From the NCBI GenBank assembly GCA_945878135.1, contig CAMDUL010000013.1, positions 1 to 64,000 of the forward strand: 64,000 nucleotides of DNA, given 5' to 3'. The stretch is from Chthoniobacter flavus (GTDB lineage: Bacteria; Verrucomicrobiota; Verrucomicrobiia; Chthoniobacterales; JACTMZ01). Below, piece after piece: positions 10,482-19,047 of the stretch (its first letter is position 1; each line of letters starts with the position of its first letter). A program made the translations under genes and the position numbers. The notes below the pieces were generated by a model. That model was not told the origin of the DNA, did not search any database, and saw only the letters and a list, made by a program, of their open reading frames with translations.

Positions 10482-10850
10482 TCAGAACTGGCCCGTCTGC
10501 AGCATGACGAGCGTGCAGGCTTCGATGTGGGGGATGTTGGCGCGGTCGAGGGCGGCGGCGAGTTCTGGTGATTCGGTTCCGGGGTTGAAGATGACGCGCT
10601 TGGGGGCGAGGCGGACGATGTCGTTGATCATCGGCGCCGACCTCTGCGGGCCGACGTAGAGGGTAAGGGTGTCGACGGTATCTTTTATTTCGCCGAGGGA
10701 TTTGGCGACGGCGAAGCCTTCGATTTCATCGAGCGCGGGATTGACCGGGATGACACGGTGGCCGGCGTCGCGCAGGCGGCGGACGGCCAGGTTCGAGTAA
10801 CGGTCCGGATTGTTGCTGGCGCCGAGGACGGCGACGGTTTGCGCGGCCAT
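10482..10850 (-). CDS. CoA-binding domain protein (YccU type)
   Basis: A 122-residue Rossmann-like protein, MAAQTVAVLGASNNPDRYSN with the GASNNP phosphate loop and VIFNPGTESPELAAAL, matching the CoA_binding_2/YccU family. Its function is not established; such proteins bind CoA or related nucleotides. It is the last gene of the six-gene sulfur operon, two bases after the DUF302 gene. The in-frame extension up to 11090 only overlaps DUF302 and was rejected. Confidence 0.85.
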   Translation of the reverse strand: MAAQTVAVLGASNNPDRYSNLAVRRLRDAGHRVIPVNPALDEIEGFAVAKSLGEIKDTVDTLTLYVGPQRSAPMINDIVRLAPKRVIFNPGTESPELAAALDRANIPHIEACTLVMLQTGQF

Positions 10851-10852
10851 AA

Positions 10853-11236
10853 TCAGGCCGCGTCGTGCATCATGGCTTTCATCTTTGTCTCGACGTCCTC
10901 GGCCACGGCGGCGAGGGCGGGGGAGGCGGCGAGGGCGGAGAGCAATTTCGTCGGCAGCGCGGTGGCAATTTTGGTTTTGCCGTCTTCCTCGTAGACCGAG
11001 ATGCGGCAGGGCAGGGCGATGTTCATGCCCATGTCTTCGGCCAGGACTTTGGAAGCTTGCTGCGGATTGCAGACTTCGAGGATGTGGCACGCGTGCTCGA
11101 GGGGGTAACCTTTCGAGGTCAGCGTCTCCTTGAGATCGTAAGCGTGGAGCACGCCGAAGCCGTGCGCGACCACCGCGGCGCGGAGGTCTTCGACGGCGGC
11201 GGCGGGTGTTTTCTTTGTTTCGACGACGTAGCGCAT
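10853..11236 (-). CDS. DUF302 family protein
   Basis: A 127-residue protein resembling DUF302: VEDLRAAVVAHGFGVLHAYDLKETL at the N-terminus, then ACHILEVCNPQQASKVL and LPCRISVYEEDGKTKIATALPT. DUF302 proteins are small, poorly characterised and often found beside sulfur-oxidation genes. A TGAGGAACAAC Shine-Dalgarno region precedes the start. It lies between the DsrE-like and CoA-binding genes with gaps of eight and two bases, so it is co-transcribed. Function unknown. Confidence 0.87.
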   Translation of the reverse strand: MRYVVETKKTPAAAVEDLRAAVVAHGFGVLHAYDLKETLTSKGYPLEHACHILEVCNPQQASKVLAEDMGMNIALPCRISVYEEDGKTKIATALPTKLLSALAASPALAAVAEDVETKMKAMMHDAA

Positions 11237-11244
11237 GTTGTTCC

Positions 11245-11736
11245 TCAGGTGAAGATGATCTGTCCGCCGCCGGCCAGCTCGTAGAACTCGCCGACGGTGA
11301 GGACTTTCTCCACCTGCGGGCAGAAGTCGTCCGGGGTCAGATGGAACATGTCGACGGTCGCTTTGCAGGCGTAGAGTTTGCCGCCGGCGTCGTGGATCAT
11401 TTCGATGAACTCGGGGATGGGCGGGATGTCGAGGGCGTCCATTTCCTTGTTCATCATGTGCGTGGCGAAGGCGGACATGCCGGGGATGGCGCCGAGGATG
11501 GTGGGAAGCGGGAAGCCTTTGGCGTCCGGCACGCGCATGGCGGGGTTGCCGACCGTGGCGATTTTGATGCCGCCCATGTATTTCTTCAGCACGGCGTAGA
11601 GGCCGAAGAAGGTGAAGAAGATGTTCGCTTCGATGCCTTCCATGCGGGCGCCGTTGCCCATGATGAGGCCGGGATAAACGCCGTCGAGCGAGCCCTTCGA
11701 GACGACGATGGATACTTTTTTGATTTTGTCGGACAT
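11245..11736 (-). CDS. DsrE/DsrF-like sulfur carrier (DsrE2 type)
   Basis: A 163-residue protein of the DsrE2-like family: VSIVVSKGSLDGVYPGLIMG, FTFFGLYAVLKKY, HMMNKEMDALDIPPIPEFI and GGKLYACKATVDMFHL. Cys124 in LYACKATVDM is the likely persulfide-carrying residue. Family members pass sulfane sulfur between rhodanese, TusA and DsrC-like partners. A strong GGAGG lies seven bases before the ATG. It follows the DsrC/TusE gene by 13 bases in the operon. No rhodanese or TusA gene is in this operon, so the sulfur donor would be the flavoprotein upstream. Confidence 0.88.
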   Translation of the reverse strand: MSDKIKKVSIVVSKGSLDGVYPGLIMGNGARMEGIEANIFFTFFGLYAVLKKYMGGIKIATVGNPAMRVPDAKGFPLPTILGAIPGMSAFATHMMNKEMDALDIPPIPEFIEMIHDAGGKLYACKATVDMFHLTPDDFCPQVEKVLTVGEFYELAGGGQIIFT

Positions 11737-11749
11737 AATTTTCCTCCGG

Positions 11750-12064
11750 TCAGACGCAGCTCACGGGTTTCGGGTAGCCGCTGATTTTGGCCGCTTTTTT
11801 GATCGGGCCATCGGGGAAGAGGGCGTAGAGGTCTTTGGTCGGGATGTTGCCCACTTTGTTCATGCGGCGCATGCCGGGCACGGCGCCCTTTTCCTTGAAG
11901 TCGGCGTCGATGAAGTCGAGGACTTTCCAGTGTCCGTCGGTCAGCGTGATGCCTTCCTCCGCGGCGAGCGCGGCGGCGACATCTTTGTTCCATTGACTGC
12001 GATTGACGAGGTAGCCCTCGTCGTTGGTGTCCACGGGCGTGCCCGCGAGGTTTTTGGTCGGCAT
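11750..12064 (-). CDS. DsrC/TusE family sulfur-relay protein
   Basis: A 104-residue protein with the family pattern DEGYLVNRSQWNKDVAAALA, LTDGHWKVLDFIDADFKEKG, RRMNKVGNIPTKDLYALFPDGP and the C-terminal PKPVSCV. The penultimate cysteine (Cys103) is the sulfur-carrying residue of the swinging arm. The second cysteine found in dissimilatory DsrC is absent, so this is a TusE-like or DsrC-like carrier rather than a sulfite-reductase partner. It sits 34 bases after the SQR-like gene, consistent with accepting sulfur from sulfide oxidation. Confidence 0.9.
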   Translation of the reverse strand: MPTKNLAGTPVDTNDEGYLVNRSQWNKDVAAALAAEEGITLTDGHWKVLDFIDADFKEKGAVPGMRRMNKVGNIPTKDLYALFPDGPIKKAAKISGYPKPVSCV

Positions 12065-12098
12065 GGTGTGATGTTCGATGGTTGTGATGGGAAGTTTT

Positions 12099-13358
12099 TC
12101 AAGCGGCGGTTTTGAGGTCTTGGGGCGGGATGTTTTTCCCGAGGCGGGACATTTGGTGTCCGATGAACGGAATGGGCAAGCCGGGCAGGAGGACGTTCCA
12201 GTAGATCCACTTGAAGGCCATTTTGCCGAGGTGGTTGAGGCGGGATTCGCCGAGGAGCTTCATCGGTCCGACCGCGGGCAACGGGAAGGTGCCGGTGACC
12301 GGTTCCTGGTCGTAATTGAAATCGAGGAGGAAGGCTTTGCCATGGCCGGACTCGATGAAGCAGTTGGCGTGTCCGTCGAAGCGGCTGCGCAGGGGTTCGC
12401 CGGCGATGAAATGGAGGATGTTTTCGGTCAGGACCTCGGCTTCGAAGTGGGCGACGGAGCCAGCTTTGGAGGTCGGACAATCCGTGGCGTCGCCGATGAC
12501 GAAGATGTTGGGGTGGGCCTTCGACTGCAGGGTGTGCTTGTCGGTCGGGACGTAGTTGAGTTCGTCGCCGAGTCCGGAGCGCTCGATCATTTCCGCGCCC
12601 ATGTTGGGCGGCACGGTGACGAGGAGGTCGTAGGAGACTTCTTTTTCGTCCCACGAGACGATGGCTTTTTTCTCCGCGTCGACCCGGGCGATGGCGAAGT
12701 CGTGGACGACGGAAATGCGTTTCTCGTCGAGCAGTTTGCCGAGGATGCCGGAGGCGACGGGCTTGGTGAAGGCGCCGGACATCGGGGTCACGTAGATGAT
12801 TTCCGTTTTGTCGCGCAGTCCCTGCTTTTGCAGCCAGGCGTCGGCGAGGAAGCAGAATTCGAGCGGGGCCACCGGGCATTTGATCGGCATCTCACAGATA
12901 TGGACGACGAGTTTGCCGCCTTGCCATGACTTCAGGCGTCCGGCGAGGGCTTGCGCGCCTTCGAAGGTGTAGAACTCGTGGACGTTTTTGCGCCAGTCGC
13001 CGTTGACCATGCCTTCCACCTGGTCCGGGGCGGGGTGGACGCCGGTGGCGATGATGAGGACATCGTAGGGGAGCGCGGTGCCGTCCGGCAGGAGAACGCG
13101 GTTGGCTTCCGCGTCGATGCGATCGACGTCGGTTTCGCGGAAGTCGATGCCGTGCGGGACGGTGCGTTTCATCGGCCGGCGGACGTCGTCCGCGGAGTAA
13201 ATCCCGAAAGGCATGAAGAGGTAGCCGGGTTGGTAGTCGTGGTGCGTCGCGCGGTCGACCATAGTGATGGTCCAATCCGACTTCGCGAGTTTCTTGCGCA
13301 GGTGGCTGGCCATGATGGTGCCGGCCGTGCCGGCGCCGAGGATGATGAGGTTCTTCAT
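12099..13358 (-). CDS. sqr: Sulfide:quinone oxidoreductase-like FAD flavoprotein
   Basis: A 419-residue flavoprotein of the SQR/NDH-2 superfamily. The N-terminal LGAGTAGTIMA binds FAD, VLIIATGVHP is the second dinucleotide-binding motif, and IFVIGDATDCPTSKAG the third. Cys161 in MPIKCPVAP matches the position of a catalytic SQR cysteine; Cys155, Cys169, Cys294 and Cys333 are further candidates. SQR oxidises sulfide to sulfane sulfur and reduces quinone at the membrane. The amphipathic C-terminus (KWIYWNVLLPGLPIPFIG) could anchor it. It overlaps the ArsR gene by four bases. The SQR subtype was not determined. Confidence 0.85.
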   Translation of the reverse strand: MKNLIILGAGTAGTIMASHLRKKLAKSDWTITMVDRATHHDYQPGYLFMPFGIYSADDVRRPMKRTVPHGIDFRETDVDRIDAEANRVLLPDGTALPYDVLIIATGVHPAPDQVEGMVNGDWRKNVHEFYTFEGAQALAGRLKSWQGGKLVVHICEMPIKCPVAPLEFCFLADAWLQKQGLRDKTEIIYVTPMSGAFTKPVASGILGKLLDEKRISVVHDFAIARVDAEKKAIVSWDEKEVSYDLLVTVPPNMGAEMIERSGLGDELNYVPTDKHTLQSKAHPNIFVIGDATDCPTSKAGSVAHFEAEVLTENILHFIAGEPLRSRFDGHANCFIESGHGKAFLLDFNYDQEPVTGTFPLPAVGPMKLLGESRLNHLGKMAFKWIYWNVLLPGLPIPFIGHQMSRLGKNIPPQDLKTAA

Positions 13359-13657
13359 GAGTGTCCGTTTTGCCTTTGGCCGCCGCAGGCGAGGTCGCAG
13401 AGGCCGAAGATGAGGGGTTCACTGATAGCGTAATGCACCGTGGTCCCGGCGCGCTGGGGTGTTACCAGACCGGCTTCGCGGAGGACTCGGAGGTGTTTCG
13501 AGGTGTTGGCCTGCTTGAGCCGGCAGGTGCGGTGGATTTCGCCGACGCTGCGGGGGCCGCCGCGCAGGCTGTTGAGGATGCGCAACCTGGCCGGGTCGGA
13601 AAGCGTGGCGAAGAGGATGGCCATGCGGTTCAGTTGGCGCTGGTCGATTTTGGGCAT
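13355..13657 (-). CDS. ArsR/SmtB-family transcriptional regulator
   Basis: A 100-residue winged-helix repressor: LFATLSDPARLRILNSL, the recognition-helix region CRLKQANTSKHLRVLREAGL, and the wing VTPQRAGTTVHYAIS. Cysteines at 45, 87 and 91 could sense sulfide, persulfide or metal; their spacing differs from the Cys pair of SqrR/BigR. It is the first gene of the sulfur operon, overlapping the SQR gene by four bases (ATGA). A perfect palindrome at 13678-13695 lies between it and the divergent efflux genes, so it may control both directions. The inducer is unknown. Confidence 0.88.
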   Translation of the reverse strand: MPKIDQRQLNRMAILFATLSDPARLRILNSLRGGPRSVGEIHRTCRLKQANTSKHLRVLREAGLVTPQRAGTTVHYAISEPLIFGLCDLACGGQRQNGHS

Positions 13658-13677
13658 GGTTCGATTTCTCTTTACTT

Positions 13678-13695
13678 TATTACCAAATGGTAATA
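13678..13695. promoter_or_regulatory. Palindromic operator, probably for the ArsR-type regulator
   Basis: TATTACC, four-base AAAT centre, GGTAATA: a perfect 7-base inverted repeat, AT-rich in a GC-rich region. It is centred in the 51-base gap between the ArsR start (13657) and the divergent efflux start (13709), so a bound repressor would cover both promoters. Assignment to this ArsR is inferred from position and symmetry. Confidence 0.65.
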
Positions 13696-13708
13696 TTTCA
13701 ATAGAAAA

Positions 13709-14734
13709 ATGATGAGCGCAAAAATTATCCTGTCCGGGCTGCTCGCCGTGCTGTTGGCGGGCTGCGGCAAACACGAAGAGGAAGAGGCGTCCGCACCGAA
13801 TGTGCCGTCGGTGTCCGTGGCGGTGACGGAAGTCGCGGTGCAGCCGTTGTGGGACGAGGAAGAGGTGGTGGGCAACGTGGAGGCGGCGCAGCATGCGGTG
13901 CTGTCGGCCAAAGTGACGGGGGTGATTGACTCCCTCAAAGTGGCGCCGGGGGCGCGCGTGGCCCGCGGCGAGGTGCTGGCTACGATCGACGCGCGGGAGA
14001 TCCGCGCGCGGCTCGATTCGGCCGAGGCGGCGCAGGATCAGGCCAAGAAGGATTTCGCCCGCATCGAGCGCTTGCTGCAGAGCGGTTCCTCGACCCGGCA
14101 GGAGTTCGACGCGGTCACGACGCGGCTGCGCACGGCCGATGCGGCGTTGGTCGAGGCGCGGACCATGCTGCAATACACGGAGATCGCGGCGCCCTTCGAC
14201 GGGGTGGTCACGCGCAAGCTGATCGAGGTCGGCGATCTGGCCACGCCGGGCAAGCCGCTCTTGGAGATGGAAAATTCCTCCCTGCTGCGTTTCGAGTGCC
14301 AGATTCCCGAAGCGCTCATCGACCGCGTGCAGATGGGGGCCGGGTTGCCGGTGGCCATCGATGCGGCGGGCGTCGCGCTGACCGGCAAGGTGTCGGAGAT
14401 TGCCCCTTCCGCCTCGGCGGGCAGCCGCACGTTCCTGGTCAAACTCGACCTCCCGCCGGCCGAGAAATTGCGCGCTGGTCAATTCGGACGGGTCAGCGTG
14501 CCGGTGCGGGAGCGTCCGGCGGTGCTGGTGGTGGATGGGGCGGTGGTGCGGCGCGGCCAGATCGAAAGTGTTTTCGTCATCGAGGACGGCGTGGCGCGGT
14601 TGCGTTTGGTCAAGACCGGGCGCCGCCACAATGGACAGGTGGAAGTCATCAGCGGACTGTCCGGCGGCGAGAAAGTGGCGTCGAGAGACGCGCATCTCCT
14701 GCGGGACGGCGCCGCGGTGGAGGTGGCCCCGTGA
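13709..14734 (+). CDS. RND efflux periplasmic adaptor (membrane fusion lipoprotein)
   Basis: A 341-residue HlyD/AcrA-like adaptor. [20 protein letters not shown] is a lipoprotein signal with LAGC lipobox. The two halves of the lipoyl-like domain ([18 protein letters not shown] and [19 protein letters not shown]) flank a helical hairpin, followed by beta-barrel and membrane-proximal domains. It carries substrates from the pump toward an outer-membrane channel; no TolC-like gene is nearby. The GTG of the pump gene overlaps its stop by four bases. Divergent from the ArsR/sulfur operon, it may export a toxic sulfur or metal species, but substrate is unknown. An ATG pair makes the exact start ambiguous by one codon. 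Confidence 0.9.
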   Translation: MMSAKIILSGLLAVLLAGCGKHEEEEASAPNVPSVSVAVTEVAVQPLWDEEEVVGNVEAAQHAVLSAKVTGVIDSLKVAPGARVARGEVLATIDAREIRARLDSAEAAQDQAKKDFARIERLLQSGSSTRQEFDAVTTRLRTADAALVEARTMLQYTEIAAPFDGVVTRKLIEVGDLATPGKPLLEMENSSLLRFECQIPEALIDRVQMGAGLPVAIDAAGVALTGKVSEIAPSASAGSRTFLVKLDLPPAEKLRAGQFGRVSVPVRERPAVLVVDGAVVRRGQIESVFVIEDGVARLRLVKTGRRHNGQVEVISGLSGGEKVASRDAHLLRDGAAVEVAP

Positions 14735-17700
14735 GCGGTCTGGGTCTGGACAAAGTCGAGAAGGTGGCCGACGGCTTGGCCGGGCGCATCGCCCGGATGT
14801 TTGTCGACAGCAAACTGACCCCGCTGCTCATCGTGGCTTCGGTGCTGCTCGGGTTGGCCTCGGTCCTGTTGCTTCCGCGCGAGGAGGAACCGCAGATCAA
14901 AGTGCCGATGATCGACGTCATGGTGTCTATGCCGGGGGCCAGCGCGCGCGAGGTGGCCGAGCGGGTGACGCGTCCCATGGAGCAATTGCTCTGGGAAATT
15001 CCCGGCGTGGAATACGTCTATTCGACGTCGCGTCCGGCCGAGAGCCTGGTCATCGTGCGGTTCAAGGTCGGGTCGGACCTCGGGGACAGCATCGTCAAGC
15101 TGAACCAGAAGCTGCAGACCAATTTCGACCGCATCCCGCACGGGGTTTCGGTGCCGTTGATCAAGCCGCGGACGATCGACGATGTGCCGATCCTCGCGCT
15201 GACTTTGCACAGCGCGGTGCAGGGTCCGATGGAATTGCGGCGGCTCGGGGCGGAGTTGCAGGATGCGGTGAAGCAGATCCCGCTCGTGGCCGAAACCGCG
15301 CTGATCGGCGGGCTCAAGCGCCAGGTCCGCGTGCTGCTCGATCCGGTGCGCATGGCTTCGCGCGGCGTCACTCCGGCAGGGATCATTCCCATGCTGCAGC
15401 AGAGCAACCGGCAGTCGCGGGCCGGCGCGATCACGTCCGGCAACCGGACGGTGCTCATCGAGTCCGGCGGGTTCATCACCAATGCGGCCGAGGCCGGACA
15501 GGTGGTGGTCGGGGTTTATGACGGACGACCGGTCTACTTGCGGGATGTGGCGGAAATCGTCGACGGTCCCGAGGAACCGAAAGCTTATGTCTATCAGTCC
15601 GTCCGCGGGCAGGGGATCGAGCCGGCGGTGACCTTGAGCGTGGCCAAGCAACCCGGGGCCAACGCGGTCGACGTGGTGCACGCGGTGATGCGCAAGGTCG
15701 ACGAGGTGCGCGGCAAGATGTTGCCGTCCGACGTCGAGATCACGGTGACCCGCGACTACGGCGAGACGGCGTCGGAGAAATCGAACGAACTGCTGTTCCA
15801 CATGGCTATCGCGGTGGTCAGCGTGTCGCTGCTCGTCATGTTCGTCCTCGGTTGGCGCGAGTCGCTGGTCGTGGCCATTGCCATTCCGACGACGCTGGCG
15901 CTGACCCTGCTGGTTTTTTATCTCTACGGTTACACGCTGAACCGCATCACGCTGTTCGCGCTGATTTTTTCCATCGGCATCCTGGTCGATGACGCCATTG
16001 TCGTGGTGGAGAACGTGGTGCGGCATTACCGCATGCCGCAGAACCGGAAGCGGGATTTGAGCGAGGTGGCCATCGAGGCGGTGGCCGAGGTGGGCAACCC
16101 GACGATCCTGGCCACCCTGGCGGTCATCGCGGCGATTTTGCCCATGGCGTTCGTCAGCGGCCTGATGGGTCCTTACATGCGTCCGATCCCGATCGGCGCG
16201 AGCGCGGCGATGTTCTGGTCCTTGCTCATCGCGTTCATCGTCACGCCGTGGGCCGCGCGCCGCATGCTGGCCCGCGAGGTCGAGGCGCACCATGGAGAAG
16301 GCGAGAAAGAAGGCAAATTCACCCTGCTCTACCGCCAATGGATGGGGCATCTCATCCACGACCCGAAATGGCGCTGGACCTTCCTCGCGGCGATCGTGGC
16401 CATGCTCCTTGGTTCTTTCGCGCTGGTGCCGCTCGGCTTCGTCAAGGTGAAGATGCTGCCCTTCGACAACAAGAGCGAGTTCCAGGTCATCCTCAACATG
16501 CCGGACGACAGTTCGCTCGAACAGACCGCGGCGGTGGCGCGGGAGATGGCCGATGCGCTTTTGCCCGAGAAGGAAGTGCGCGACGTGCAGATTTACGCGG
16601 GCACGGCGTCGCCGTTCAATTTCAACGGTCTGGTCCGGCATTACTTCATGCGCTCCGGTCCGGCGGTGGCCGACCTGCAGGTCAACCTGTTGGGGCGTCA
16701 TCACCGCAAAGAGCAAAGCCACGACATCGCCAAGCGGGTCCGTCCGCGTTTGGCCGAGATCGCCAAGCGCCACAATGCGCGTTTGGCCGTGGCCGAGGTG
16801 CCGCCCGGTCCGCCCGTATTGCAGACCATCGTGGCCGAGGTCTACGGTCCCGACGAGGTCTCGCGGTTGAAATTGGCCGCGGAAGTGAAGAAAATTTTCG
16901 AGGAGACGACCGGTGTGGTCGATGTCGACTGGTATGTCGAGTCCGGCCAGGCGAAGGCGAAATTCGTCGTCGACAAGGAAAAGGCGGCGCTCAACGGGAT
17001 CAGTGCGGACACCATTTCGCGCACCTTGGCCATCGCGGCGCGCGGCCAGTCGGTCGATCTCATCCACCAGCCGCGCGAGAAGGAGGATGTGAACATTTTC
17101 CTCGAACTGCCCAACCGCGACAAAGCCTCGCCCGAGCAGTTGCTCTCGTTGCGGGTCCGTTCCGGCGACGCCAACGCGCTGCCCGAGCCGGGCACCGCCG
17201 GCGGCACGCCGCTCGTGCCGCTGCGCGAGCTGGTACGCGTGGACAACGCGCTCGAGGACAAGAGCATCTACCAGAAAAACCTCATGCCCGTGGTTTATGT
17301 CATGGCCGACGTGGCGGGCGAGGTGGAGAGCCCGGTTTATGCCATTCTGGAAATGAACCAGCGGCTGGCCGAACTGGACGCGTCCGATTTCGGCGGCGCG
17401 GCCGGCGGGGTGGAAATCTACAATGCGACGTTGCCCTTCACGGACTTTCAACCGGCGGTCAAATGGGACGGCGAATGGCACATCACGATCGAGGTTTTCC
17501 GCGATCTCGGGTTGGCCTTCGCGGCCGTGCTCGTGCTCATCTACCTGCTCATGGTCGGATGGTTCGGGTCGTTCATCACACCCTTGGTGGTCATGGCGGC
17601 GATTCCCTTTTCCCTGGTCGGCATCCTGCCGGCGCACGGGTTCATGGGGGCGTTTTTCAGCGCGCCCTCGATGATCGGTTTCATGGCCGGGGCGGGCATC

Positions 17701-17991
17701 GTGGTGCGGAATTCGATCATCCTGGTCGACTTCATCCAGTTGCGCCGCGCGCAAGGCATGCCGCTCGACCAGGCGGTGATCGACGCGGGCGCGGTGCGGT
17801 TCCGTCCGATGCTGCTCACCGCCATGGCGGTGGTTGTCGGCGCCGGGGTGATTTTGTTCGACCCGATTTTCCAGGGCCTGGCCATTTCGCTCATGGCCGG
17901 CGAGATCGCGTCCCTGCTCCTCAGCCGCATGGCGGTGCCGGTGCTGTTTTATCTGACCCACCGCAACGAGCCGGTCGGCAAAGCTGTTTGA
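14731..17991 (+). CDS. RND family efflux transporter, inner-membrane pump
   Basis: A 1086-residue AcrB/MexB-superfamily pump. A first membrane helix ([20 protein letters not shown]) precedes the first porter domain ([20 protein letters not shown]), then a block of helices containing [16 protein letters not shown], where the two aspartates form the proton relay. The pattern repeats in the second half ([20 protein letters not shown]). Length and duplicated layout are typical of full-length RND pumps. The start is a GTG overlapping the adaptor stop (GTGA). Sequence style resembles the heavy-metal/multidrug CusA-AcrB intermediate group, but the substrate cannot be told. Confidence 0.93.
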   Translation: MSGLGLDKVEKVADGLAGRIARMFVDSKLTPLLIVASVLLGLASVLLLPREEEPQIKVPMIDVMVSMPGASAREVAERVTRPMEQLLWEIPGVEYVYSTSRPAESLVIVRFKVGSDLGDSIVKLNQKLQTNFDRIPHGVSVPLIKPRTIDDVPILALTLHSAVQGPMELRRLGAELQDAVKQIPLVAETALIGGLKRQVRVLLDPVRMASRGVTPAGIIPMLQQSNRQSRAGAITSGNRTVLIESGGFITNAAEAGQVVVGVYDGRPVYLRDVAEIVDGPEEPKAYVYQSVRGQGIEPAVTLSVAKQPGANAVDVVHAVMRKVDEVRGKMLPSDVEITVTRDYGETASEKSNELLFHMAIAVVSVSLLVMFVLGWRESLVVAIAIPTTLALTLLVFYLYGYTLNRITLFALIFSIGILVDDAIVVVENVVRHYRMPQNRKRDLSEVAIEAVAEVGNPTILATLAVIAAILPMAFVSGLMGPYMRPIPIGASAAMFWSLLIAFIVTPWAARRMLAREVEAHHGEGEKEGKFTLLYRQWMGHLIHDPKWRWTFLAAIVAMLLGSFALVPLGFVKVKMLPFDNKSEFQVILNMPDDSSLEQTAAVAREMADALLPEKEVRDVQIYAGTASPFNFNGLVRHYFMRSGPAVADLQVNLLGRHHRKEQSHDIAKRVRPRLAEIAKRHNARLAVAEVPPGPPVLQTIVAEVYGPDEVSRLKLAAEVKKIFEETTGVVDVDWYVESGQAKAKFVVDKEKAALNGISADTISRTLAIAARGQSVDLIHQPREKEDVNIFLELPNRDKASPEQLLSLRVRSGDANALPEPGTAGGTPLVPLRELVRVDNALEDKSIYQKNLMPVVYVMADVAGEVESPVYAILEMNQRLAELDASDFGGAAGGVEIYNATLPFTDFQPAVKWDGEWHITIEVFRDLGLAFAAVLVLIYLLMVGWFGSFITPLVVMAAIPFSLVGILPAHGFMGAFFSAPSMIGFMAGAGIVVRNSIILVDFIQLRRAQGMPLDQAVIDAGAVRFRPMLLTAMAVVVGAGVILFDPIFQGLAISLMAGEIASLLLSRMAVPVLFYLTHRNEPVGKAV

Positions 17992-18016
17992 TCGGTCCGG
18001 GCGGTTCCGGTATAAG
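17988..18016 (+). promoter_or_regulatory. Putative galE promoter
   Basis: TTGATC (17988-17993), exact 17-base spacer, TATAAG (18011-18016), then six bases to the galE ATG. The -35 overlaps the stop codon of the pump gene. This is the clearest example in the window of a promoter predicting a leaderless mRNA. Confidence 0.55.
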
Positions 18017-18022
18017 CTGCCC

Positions 18023-18994
18023 ATGAAAATTCTGGTCACCGGCGGCGCGGGCTACATCGGAAGCATCTGCGTGGAGGAAATGCTCAACCGCGGACACGGG
18101 ATCGCGGTGCTGGACAACCTGACCGAAGGGCACCGCGCGGCGGTGGATCCGCGGGCCACATTTTACGAGGCCGACTTGGCGGACCGGGTGGCGGTGGGTT
18201 TGGCGGTCAAGGAATTCGCGCCCGATGCGGTGATGCATTTCGCGGCCAATGCGCTGGTCGGCGAGTCGATGACCAATCCCTCGAAGTATTTCCGCAACAA
18301 TGTGTCGAACGGGATCAATCTCCTCGACGCCATGGTGGAAAACGGGGTGAAGAGGCTCGTCTTCAGCTCGACCTGCGCGACCTTCGGCGTCCCCGAGCGC
18401 ATGCCGATCGACGAGACCCTCCCGCAGCGTCCGATCAATCCCTACGGGGAGTCGAAGCTGATGTTCGAGAAAATCCTGCGCTGGTATGACGAGATCCACG
18501 GGCTGCGCTTCACCGCCTTGCGCTATTTCAACGCGGCGGGGGCCTCGGAAAAGTTCGGCGAGGACCACCGGGTCGAGACGCACCTCATCCCGAATATTCT
18601 GAAAGTGGCGCTCGGACAGAAAGAGGCGGTGGAAATTTACGGCACCGACTACGAGACGCCCGACGGCACATGCATCCGGGACTACATCCATATCCTTGAT
18701 CTGGCTGACGCGCATATCCGGGCCCTGGACCGCGGGGAGAGCGGGTTTTTCAACCTCGGCACGGGCGGGGGGACTTCGGTGCGGGAAGTCATCGATTGCT
18801 GCCGCCGCGTGACGGGCAAAGACATCGCGGTGCGCGAGCAACCGCGCCGGGCGGGTGATCCGCCGCGGTTGATCGCCGCATCGGACAAAATCCGCCGCGA
18901 ACTCGGCTGGGAACCCCGTTTCCAGAATATCGAGGCCATTGTCCGCAATGCCTGGGACTGGCATGTCCGGCACCCGACGGGCTACGGGGATTGA
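18023..18994 (+). CDS. galE: UDP-glucose 4-epimerase
   Basis: A 323-residue short-chain dehydrogenase-type epimerase. MKILVTGGAGYIGSICVEEM is the NAD-binding GxxGxxG motif; FSSTCATFGVPE holds the catalytic Ser/Thr; NPYGESKLMFE is the YxxxK catalytic motif; RYFNAAGAS and FNLGTGGGTSVREVI are family blocks. It interconverts UDP-glucose and UDP-galactose for envelope polysaccharides. It stands alone behind its own promoter-like element, followed by the outer-membrane assembly gene lptD. Confidence 0.95.
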   Translation: MKILVTGGAGYIGSICVEEMLNRGHGIAVLDNLTEGHRAAVDPRATFYEADLADRVAVGLAVKEFAPDAVMHFAANALVGESMTNPSKYFRNNVSNGINLLDAMVENGVKRLVFSSTCATFGVPERMPIDETLPQRPINPYGESKLMFEKILRWYDEIHGLRFTALRYFNAAGASEKFGEDHRVETHLIPNILKVALGQKEAVEIYGTDYETPDGTCIRDYIHILDLADAHIRALDRGESGFFNLGTGGGTSVREVIDCCRRVTGKDIAVREQPRRAGDPPRLIAASDKIRRELGWEPRFQNIEAIVRNAWDWHVRHPTGYGD

Positions 18995-19010
18995 GGCCTG
19001 CACATTTGCT

Positions 19011-19038
19011 TTGCTTCGCCGCCCCGCTTTCCTACTCT
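19011..19038 (+). promoter_or_regulatory. Putative lptD promoter
   Basis: TTGCTT (19011-19016), 16-base spacer, TACTCT (19033-19038), nine bases before the ATG at 19048. There is no Shine-Dalgarno site between. Confidence 0.4.
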
Positions 19039-19047
19039 GACGCCGGC

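Noticed and set aside
14479..18039. 1186-codon minus-strand frame opposite the RND pump
   Set aside because: It is low-complexity His/Arg/Asp-rich sequence antisense to a clear RND transporter.
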